A stretch of 64,000 nucleotides of DNA from Chromera velia (Eukaryota > Sar > Chromeraceae). Positions 56,842 through 64,000 of the stretch are shown one piece after another. The notes beneath the pieces were generated by a model. The model was not told where the DNA came from and did no database searches. It saw only the letters and a list, made by a program, of their open reading frames with translations. Position numbers and translations under genes: made by a program. Location of the stretch: positions 89,288-153,287 of the forward strand of contig JAHBMJ010003829.1 of NCBI GenBank assembly GCA_018398765.1, read 5' to 3'. The first letter of the stretch is position 1, and the number at the start of each line of letters is the position of its first letter.

Positions 56842-58230
56842 CGACAGACAGGCAGACCTGTACAAACAAACAGACAGACCTGTACAGACAGACAGACAGA
56901 CCTGTACAAACAGACAGACAGACAGACCTGTACAAACAAACAGACAGACAGACCTGTACAGACAGACAGACAGACAGACCTGTACAAACAGACAGACAGA
57001 CAGACCTGTACAAACAGACAGACAGACAGACAGACAGACCTGTACAAACAGATTGACGACCACAAACTTGTCGATGGTCGTGAGGAATGAGGTCTTTGGG
57101 AGGAGAGACCCGACAACGAACAGCACCGCGGCTGTGGTGAGGAACATCGTCAGACTCGTTGCGTTTCTGTCTGTCAAATTTTCTGTCTCAAAGAAGAACG
57201 ACGAGAAGCAGAAAGCAGTCGAGAGAACGAGAGGAAGCACAATCTTCCAAATGTAGAACGAACTCCGACGTCGAAGATGGAGAAGTAATTTTGTGTCGGA
57301 GTAATTCACCCCGTTCCCGCCCCGACTCACAAAACAATCGACGCTGAAACCTCTGAGTTCCCATTCAGCAACGGACTCTTTTGAGAAGAAGCACTTCACT
57401 GAAGAAGTCACGTCTTCCTTCCACTCACTGAACACAAAGTCCTCTGCAGGATGGGATTCAGAAGAAACCATATGTACCTCCACCATGTCGGCATCGAAAG
57501 GGAACTCACGGAGATCCATCGGATTATGAAGCAGCGTCTCGAACTCTAGAGCCTGCAGCATCAGCCCTCTTTCGCTGTCTAGAAGCACTGGGGGGTGAAC
57601 TTGCTTGTTATCCCCTCCCAGCGCATTCAAAACGTACGCATCGGGGGTCCAGATGTACGAAGGAACGCTGGCAGGGTCCAGGCCCTTGACGGATGGATCG
57701 ATCCAGTGCAGGTCGAAGAAAAATTTGATTGCCGCTGTCTGCATGACAGTGTCGATGTTACCGAAATGGGTCATTCCTATCTTTACCTGCACTTCCACCG
57801 GCTCTCCGTTGATCTTCGGAGGGTCAGAGCATACCTTCATGCTGCTGTCGGTTGCAGCTAGTAGCCTGGCTCTGTGGACAGGGGAGGCAAAACCCAACTC
57901 AGACAAGCCTTCGTGACCCAAGGCGGGGATGTCACTGATCTGTACATCGTGTTCTATAATGATGCTCCTGTACTTCTCAATGTCTGCAGGGTCTAGGGGC
58001 GGGTGCAGCCTCTTGAGGAAGTTGGCCGTGAATTTGGCCCCAGCGTGATCGTGCGAGTCATCGGGGCTTCCTGTTCTGAAGGTGCCCTCCTTGAAAGCTG
58101 CGGAGGGAGAGCCGGTCACTGGCTCGTCTTCCTTCGTCTGCTCTTCCAGTAAGTTGTTCATCATCTCCTCCCCCTCTAGGCCCTCCGTTTGGTTCGGGAG
58201 GGAGGTCAGGGGCTGGACCTCCATCGTCAT
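55696..58230 (-). CDS. Pentameric ligand-gated ion channel with N-terminal SAM-like domain, 485 aa
   Basis: Exon 1 (57040-58230, 397 codons) and exon 2 (55696-55962) join in phase 0. Residues about 67-127 resemble a SAM domain (FLKRLHPPLDPADIEKYRSI, then LSELGFASPVHRARLLAA). The ligand-binding region follows at about 146-322, with VQVKIGMTHFGNIDTVMQTA, the WIDP and WTPDAYVLNA motifs, and DLREFPFDAD. The canonical Cys-loop cysteines are absent, as in the wider pLGIC family. TM1 is about 324-347 (FYIWKIVLPLVLSTAFCF). TM2 is about 355-377, with a following LPKTSFLTTIDKF motif. TM3 spans the splice junction and TM4 is about 424-449, with a very short TM3-TM4 loop. It should form a plasma-membrane channel gated by a small ligand; ion selectivity cannot be read. 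No signal peptide is visible, so an upstream exon may be missing. The intron is a large simple-repeat block. Confidence 0.85.
56518..56590. repeat. (CA)n and (GA)n microsatellite in channel intron
   Basis: ACACAC run followed by GAGAGA purines within the 1077-bp intron of the channel gene. Confidence 0.9.
56698..57040 (-). repeat. (CAGACA)n/(CAGA)n array with eight copies of the splice-junction sequence
   Basis: From 56698 to about 56850 the array is CAGACA/CAGA repeat. From 56856 to 57046 the unit in gene sense is TGTACAGGTCTGTCTGTCTG with variable CTGT number. Eight TGTACAGG copies are present, the last being the real exon 1/intron junction. Every unit contains both CAG|G and G|GTCTG, so the splice site itself is part of the minisatellite. 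Confidence 0.9.
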
Positions 58231-59135
58231 TCAGTGGGCAGGCAGGCAGGCATGCACGCAGGGAGGGTGCCTGGATGAAAGGTTGAATCAGTTGGTTATT
58301 TGTGACAGGTCGTATACATGGATATGCGTTCCCTTTCTGAATTCTTTTTTTAGTCATGCGCATACAGGAGAAGGCGAAGCTTGTCTCAAGCTTGAGTCAC
58401 CTGGCTCACGAGTGAAAGTGAATCTGAGTCTCTGAGAATTGCATGAGCTTCTCAGTCAAGTTCTGCGGATGAGTCTTAAGTAACTTCTGACCTGCATGCA
58501 TGAATTAAATTGGAGGATCGATATCCATCCACCCGTCTACACCCGCGGCGGCGGCCCCTGCATGAGCTATAGCCGGCGGGCGCGGGCCGCGATGTTAATT
58601 GCTAGACCGGCGACGACCCGCGGCGGCGTGCGTCAGTAGGATCCGTGCGGCGTGCGTCAATGGCGCCCCAATGCCGCCCCAGGCGTGCGTCAATGGCGCC
58701 CCCCGCGCCGGGGCCACGAGAGTTGTCAGACATGCATCATTGACGCACGCAAAGAGTTGGGTACACCGGTGGCACCGCGTGGCACACCGGTGGCACACCC
58801 GTGCCACGAAAAACCCTGGCAGTGTCTTACCACCAGAATTCTCGACGTAGCAGCTTACTTCAGGTTGATCCTTGTAGGTCTTCATATGTATGGAAAGTGG
58901 CCTGATGTCGGCTGGAGAACGGGAGCCAGCATGAGCGTCCCAATAAGGTTCCATGCATCCCACAGTTTTGAGAGAGACGGTCTTCTCATAATTGGTCCTG
59001 CTTAATTCTTCTGCTGCGGGACATTCAGCCTAGCTCGGCAGATTCTGTTGTGCAGTGGCTTGGACCTGTGTATCGCGAGTTCGTTTGCTTTCATTTTATT
59101 GTCGTTCTCTCCTGCGCAGCACTCTCCAGGGTGCG
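58231..59135. promoter_or_regulatory. Divergent intergenic region between channel and FHA genes
   Basis: About 900 bp separate the two start codons. It contains a GC-rich block (58545-58810) with three copies of a GGCGTGCGTCAATGGCGCCC-like unit and a duplicated CACCGGTGGCACCGCGTGGC type phrase. Promoter function for both genes is inferred from position. No TATA box stands out. Confidence 0.4.
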
Positions 59136-62100
59136 ATGGCGCAGTTGACTCTGGTAGACGAGACGGGAAGGAGGTGGGAGGTGATGGGGGCTGAGAAATT
59201 CAGTCTGGGAAGGAGCAACTGCGACTGGACTGCGAATGCGATGTGCATTGCGAGGCACCACGCGGACGTATTCCGTTGTGATGGAGGCTTCTGCATAGAG
59301 GTGCACAGCAAGAATGGTTTGTTGGTCAAGAGACTGAAGGAAGAAGGGAGCGAGGACAGGGTCGATGTTCGAGTTCCACAAGGACGAAAGGAGACGCTGC
59401 GACAAGGAGACATCATTGCCTTCGTGTGAGTCTGTCTGCTTGTGAGTGCTTCATAGTTTCTCTTCTCTGCAGCTGTCTCTTTGTGTTTTCGTGCACATTC
59501 CGCTTTACGCTCTCGCTATCTCAAGGAGACAGTCAATGGAGACAGTCCTCAAATGCTCCGTGTGCCCCCTTCTCTTCCGGCATAGTCGTCGCTGTCTGGC
59601 TTGCTACTGACTGCCGTCTGCCCTCTTGCCCCGTTCCTCTGCACAGTTGTTTGACTCCTCTGTTTTCCCAGAGAACGAATGGTCCGCCCATTTCCTGAGG
59701 TCCTCCTGAAGTATGAAATGGGATCGGTGGTCTTTTGTTTGCGGAAGTAAGTTAGAGAGCGAATCGTTCTGCATCTCCTTCCTTGCCTGCAGAGGCGCTG
59801 TGGACAATAGGCTCACCGTCCACCTTTCTCGTCCTCCTCAGCAACAGCCACAGCAGCAGAGGCCGAATGCGCAACCGCAGAGCCCCACTGCAGCACAGCC
59901 ATCAGCACAAGCACCAGCAATGAGAGGGGAAGGAGGGGCCCGTTTTCCCACCTCTGGGCAAGCGGGAGACGGGCAGACACGTGCTGCTGGTGCGAGCGGC
60001 AGCGAAAGAGGCACAGCTGTGTATCCCAACCCCCCTGCCCCAAGGGTTGCCTCTGTGGAATCTCAACCAGTGCATTCCGCCTTTGTGCCTGGAGGTTTGG
60101 GTGTGGGGAGGCACGGAGAGAGGCCAGCTGGCCCCCCCACTGCGGGCCCCCAGGCAGAAAGCGAATTTGTGGGTCATGCAGTCGCACTGCTCTTCTCCGT
60201 GAGCAGAGAGTCACCTGCCAGTTGTGCATCTTGGATTTCGCTTTGCCGGGCCACTCTGGATCGTGCAGCCAACCTTCAACCGCCCATCCCCTCCGAGTAT
60301 GTGTTTCTGGCTTTTGCGCGATTTCTCGACAGTTATGGCAGGCGGTCAAGTCACACTGCTCCTCTCGTCCCCCCACCCGCTGAATTGATGGTGCACTCAC
60401 CGACAAACAGACACACGGCAGCAGCGTCCACCTCGACGGCACCCCCCAGACCATCATCCCCCCATGCATCCCCCCCGCGCCCCCCCCCCCAGGTCTCAGT
60501 GGGGGGTGTTCAGACTGGAGACGGGGGTAGTACGGGAGTGCAGTCAGCAGGAGTGAGCGGGAGTCCCTCGAGAAGACGGGGTGTGCCCATGAGTCCGCAG
60601 GGAAAGACAGACAGCGAGAGGGAAAGAGACAGACAACCTGCAGAAACCTCCGCTGCTCCCTCTGCAGCACCCCACACAGACGCAGTCTCTGCATCTGGGG
60701 CTGCTGTGCCCAATCCCTCTGTCCCCTCTTTTTCTTCTTCCGCAGCTGTACAGGGCCCCAGTGGGAGGCAGAAAGGAGAAGAAGATTCAGAGAAAACGGA
60801 ATCAGATTCAGAGCCAGAGTCTGAACAGACAGAACGCGAGGAGAAGGAGACCGGAATGCCTCAACAGAGAGAAGTTCATCCGGAACACAGACGGCCCCAG
60901 CCACCCTCCCAGTCCCCCCCCGACCACCCCCCGCAGGTTCCTCATCCCACAGAAGGGCCCCAGAACCCCCCCGCCCAACGGCCCCTCCACCAATCCTTCC
61001 CCCCCCCGGGACCCTTCCGCACCCATCCGCAATCTCCTCTGAGGTTCAAACAGGAAGAGACAGCAAACAGGTCAGGCCCGGCTGAGCCCAGACCGAGCCA
61101 AAATGTAGCCGATCCGAGATGGACCCAGGGTGCTGAACCTCGTGAGATGACGGGTCCTTTCCAGGAACCCCGCCTTGCTGAGCCAAGACCGAGCGAAGGT
61201 CCAAGGGGTCCTGGTGGAAGAGTGGCCGACGTGATTGTGATTGACTCTGAAGACGAGGAATTGGCGGGGGATGGGGAAGAGAAGAAGGGAAGGAAGGAAC
61301 AGGAGGAAGGAAGGGCGGATGCACCACGGCGCCCCCCCCCTGAAGGACAGAGAAGTGGAAGCTCAGATATTCCCCGAGGGGCTGGCCCCTCACTGCCCCC
61401 TGAGGCTTCTTCCTCTCCCCCTCGTGCTGGGGGTGGAGGTTCCTCTGTTCGGTTGGGTGCCGAGAGGGGGGACGGGGCGCTGTCGGGTGATTTGGATGGT
61501 GTGAGGGGATCCAAACGGCAGAGGGAGACGGGGGAGGAAGGGGAGGGGGGGAAAGATGGGCTGGGGGGCTCTCCCGGGGGTGGTATGAATTCCTCGTCTT
61601 CGGGTTTTGTGCCCCACAGTCATATGGGGAGTGTTCCAGTGGGACAAGAGAAAAGGAGAAAGACGGAGGACGAGCAGGCAACAGACAGGGGGGGGATGGT
61701 GAATGGTGCATGGGTGTCCTCGATGGTTGATGTGGATGAATCTGAGGTTGATGGGGATGTGGTGGTTGTGGGGGGAAACGAAGGGGAGGGGTTTGGAGAG
61801 ACAGACGTGGATGGAGTGAGTCCTCAATCGGATGATGGGGGAGAGGGTAAAGGGTCTGCGGACCGCGTTGTGGAGTTTCTTCTTGAAAAGCTCTCAGGCC
61901 TCTCTGGTAGTTCGAGCACGTTTGACAACCTGGGTATCCCAGAAAGAGCGCGCGAGTCGTATGCCTCCGCTCGGGAGAGGTTCGAGAGGGGGCTGAGGGA
62001 AACTGAAGCGAGAATGCAGATCACACAGCAGGAAGAAGTAGCACCAACGGGACAGGCAGTCTCTTCCCCTCGCATTGCCGTCTCCTCTTCCACAATGCAG

Positions 62101-62936
62101 CTTCTCCATTCCGCGCTACCGCCATTGAGGCCTCTGGGTGTGAGGAGACTCGAGGAGGCAGTTGCTTCCCACATTCGCTCTTTGCAGGAAGAGGAAGAAG
62201 AAGAGGGAGACGGGCCGAGCGTGCCTTTGCTCTTGCCTGTGCGTGCCATTAGTGCCTTACGCGAACAAGCCCTGTCGAAGCTGCGTTCTAAGGCAGGAGA
62301 ATTGCTAGAGAATATCAAAAATGAAGAAGAAACGGGTGTGAGTCTGTTGACTTCGGATTCGGTCGGATGGCGCAGAAAGAAAAAACCTCCGGGAGGAGAG
62401 GCCCCAGAAGATTCGGGGGGGGAGGAAATGGGGAAACCTACTCGAGACGAGTTGACAGAGACCGGGGCGGCGGGAGGAGACGGGTCTTCCAAGTTGAGGG
62501 ACGACTATCGGTGGGAGAGCAAGCAGGAACCCTACTTGCTTCCCGCAGGGTCGTTGAGAGACCTTCTGTCTCTGCCTGCAAGCCTCTCTCAGGAAGAAAC
62601 GGTGAGTTGGTTGGTTGGTTGGTTGGTTGGTTGGTTGAGGGGACTTTTTTGCTTTTTACTGGTGGCAATTTTTAAATCAATTTTTCTCTCTTAAATTTTC
62701 CCTTCGTCCTGCTGATGGTTGGCAGCACAGAGTAAGACGGCATTCGGCTCTCTTCCTTCTCTGATCGAATCGCTTAATTTATTCCTCTTTCTTTTCCCTG
62801 TCGTCACCAAAGAGAAGAAAAGAGAAGGAAGGCAGAGAGACGACCTCACAGAGAGGGAAGGCAGATGACAAGAGAGTCCGCGTCGATGAATGATCGTCTG
62901 TCCGTCCGCATGTCCCTCTTTAATTCTCTCTGTCCT

Positions 62937-62969
<33 letters not shown>

Positions 62970-63787
62970 GCGTGTGCGTATGTGTATGTGTATGTGTGGC
63001 GGCAGGTCGAGGAGAGAGCCAACCGACAGCTGCACCTTCTGGACCCTGACGTCGCGATTGCCAAAGCGGCGCGTCCGGCCTACCGTCTGTTGAGGGACGC
63101 GTTGGACGAGTGGAAGAGGCCGAAGATCGAGAAGGAGGAGAGGGAGAAGAGAGAAAAGGAAGAGACAGAGGTGGGTGGGTCCAGAGACTGTCACGAGACA
63201 CAGAGACGATGACATGCGAAGGCGGAAAAGTGAAGAGCCGATCCTTGCTTGCTTGCCTGTGCTGTGATGCTTGCCTGTGCTGTGAACCTCCCAGATTGTT
63301 GGTGGACATCAAAAAGTGATTACTCCGCCGCAGACTCTCTTTCTCCCTCTCTCTCTCCCTCCCTCGACAGAGAGGAAGTTTTCATCAAACAAAGCAGAAG
63401 AAAGGCAGCTACGATGGCAGGACACCCGCCTTCTCTCCAAGTCTTTGTTTGTGCAGCGCCAGAAGGAGAGAGAGGAGGACGCCAATGTGACCTTGCTGCA
63501 TGAAAATGGCATCACACGTACGTAGTCAAATTGCGCACACAAAAAAAGCCTGTATTTCAAACACACGTGCACCTAAATGCAGCGTCTGAAGAAGGAGCGG
63601 GAGAAGGACGCAGCTGTCCGTGCTCTGGAGCAGACTGCCGCAGTGTCGTTTGTGGAGACGACAGCAAGAAGAATCCTTTCGGATCCCCCCAACCCCGGAG
63701 TTCCTGGGAGGATCCTGAACCCCTCTCAGTTCATCCACTTCCATGTGCTCGGCATCGATCTCTCAGAAGCAGACGAGGCAGCTGTAC
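59136..63787 (+). CDS. FHA-domain protein with long Pro-rich region and SUMO-interacting-type motif (3' end off window)
   Basis: Exons 59136-59425, 59672-59746, 59793-62601 and 63006-63170 join in phase. Exons of about 63373-63486 and 63583-63787 are likely, but their boundaries are less certain. Residues 1-97 form a forkhead-associated domain: KFSLGRS (Gly-Arg loop), IARHHADV (Ser/His loop), SKNGLLVK and LRQGDIIAFV. FHA domains bind phosphothreonine peptides, often in DNA-damage or nuclear signalling. Exon 3 adds about 930 residues of Pro/Gln/Ser/Glu-rich sequence, with DVIVIDSEDEE at 61228-61260, a good match to an acidic SUMO-interacting motif. Helical and coiled-coil segments follow (EERANRQLHLLDPDVAIAKA, KEEREKREKEETE, QRQKEREEDAN, RLKKEREKDAAV). 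This looks like a nuclear scaffold. An in-frame ATG upstream at 59055 is possible, but the MAQLTLVDE start fits the domain best. Confidence 0.75.
62602..63005. repeat. (TTGG)n and (TCTG)n repeats in FHA-gene intron 3
   Basis: The intron begins GTGAGTTGGTTGGTTGGTTG, the repeat starting directly at the donor. A (TCTG)n block lies at 62937-62970 and a TGTGTATG run just before the acceptor GGCAG. Confidence 0.85.
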
Positions 63788-64000
63788 GTCAGTGGAGTCC
63801 GCTGCTTGCTCATTTTCGTTTCTTTTCCTTTCTTTTCTGTTTCTTGCCGACCTTCTCACCCAAGAAGATGAACCGACCCCTCCCTTTTTTATTATTCGTT
63901 TCATCTTCTTCCAACCGAGTACGAGAAGCAGAGTAGCGCCAGTCTATGAGGGCCCAAACCTCGCCAACCCACTCAACGACCCACCCATACAAACGACCGT

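Noticed and set aside
56341-57039. Extension of the channel ORF through Val-Cys-Leu-Ser repeats to a 629-aa protein
   Set aside because: It is intron read-through in the CTGT repeat. Splicing to 55962 restores TM3 and TM4 in phase, whereas read-through would lose them. It is still possible as a retained-intron product.
59602-62694. Minus-strand Pro/Ser-rich open frames opposite the FHA-gene exon 3
   Set aside because: Shadow frames of a GC-rich low-complexity coding exon; the plus frame is continuous with the FHA domain in phase.

Overview
This is nuclear DNA of a eukaryotic microbe. Genes are intron-rich, with GT-AG introns and donors that are very often GTCAGT or GTGAGT. Simple repeats are abundant, and retrotransposons and DNA transposons are interspersed with genes. 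The RPS13 protein reads like an alveolate/apicomplexan version (its [14 protein letters not shown] region). That, with the repeat-rich genome and the gene set, points to a chromerid alga such as Chromera velia. The organism is an inference; no organelle or rDNA marker is present.

Layout. 1-13530 (minus): the 3' part of a very large secreted-type gene, read as 22 exons with compatible phases. Most carry one Sushi/CCP-like cysteine module, with an N-terminal cysteine-rich block that includes a CGNG/EDGEDCD (DUF4215-like) exon. 13.5-18.3 kb: no spliced host gene seen; an intronless Crinkler (CRN)-like NTPase-nuclease gene with one frame break (15.5-17.2 kb) and a nested pair of hAT-like MITEs (17.7-18.2 kb). 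18353-20634 (minus): an unrecognised two-exon gene. 21068-23594 (plus): complete RPS13 (uS15). 24.3-30.7 kb: a CTT microsatellite, a hAT-like MITE, a decayed APE-type LINE and AT-rich DNA. 31196-33689 (minus): an unrecognised three-exon gene. 34.2-35.0 kb: a long inverted repeat. 35631-39989 (plus): a six-exon F-box/LRR-like protein with an N-myristoylation signal. 42-44.6 kb: two MITEs around a 5'-truncated LINE. 45317-48469 (plus): a nine-exon acidic protein built by exon duplication. 48.7-49.4 kb: a polypurine tract. 49.9-50.6 kb: a SET-domain-like remnant. 51.1-55.7 kb: two more truncated LINEs, one split by a 1.87 kb hAT-like element. 55696-58230 (minus): a pentameric ligand-gated ion channel with an N-terminal SAM-like domain. 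59136 to the right edge (plus): an FHA-domain protein.

How it fits together. The host genes have unrelated likely roles: extracellular adhesion or recognition, translation, ubiquitin-type targeting, ion channel signalling and phospho-dependent nuclear scaffolding. The unifying theme is genome dynamics. Four short elements share CTAG/CTAA-type ends and 8-bp target duplications. LINE 3' ends finish in varied microsatellites. Several introns are themselves simple repeats carrying many copies of splice-site sequence, notably in the Sushi gene and the ion channel gene.

Intron calls were made by eye from splice motifs and phase bookkeeping, without transcripts. Gene ends and the first exons of the Sushi gene remain uncertain.
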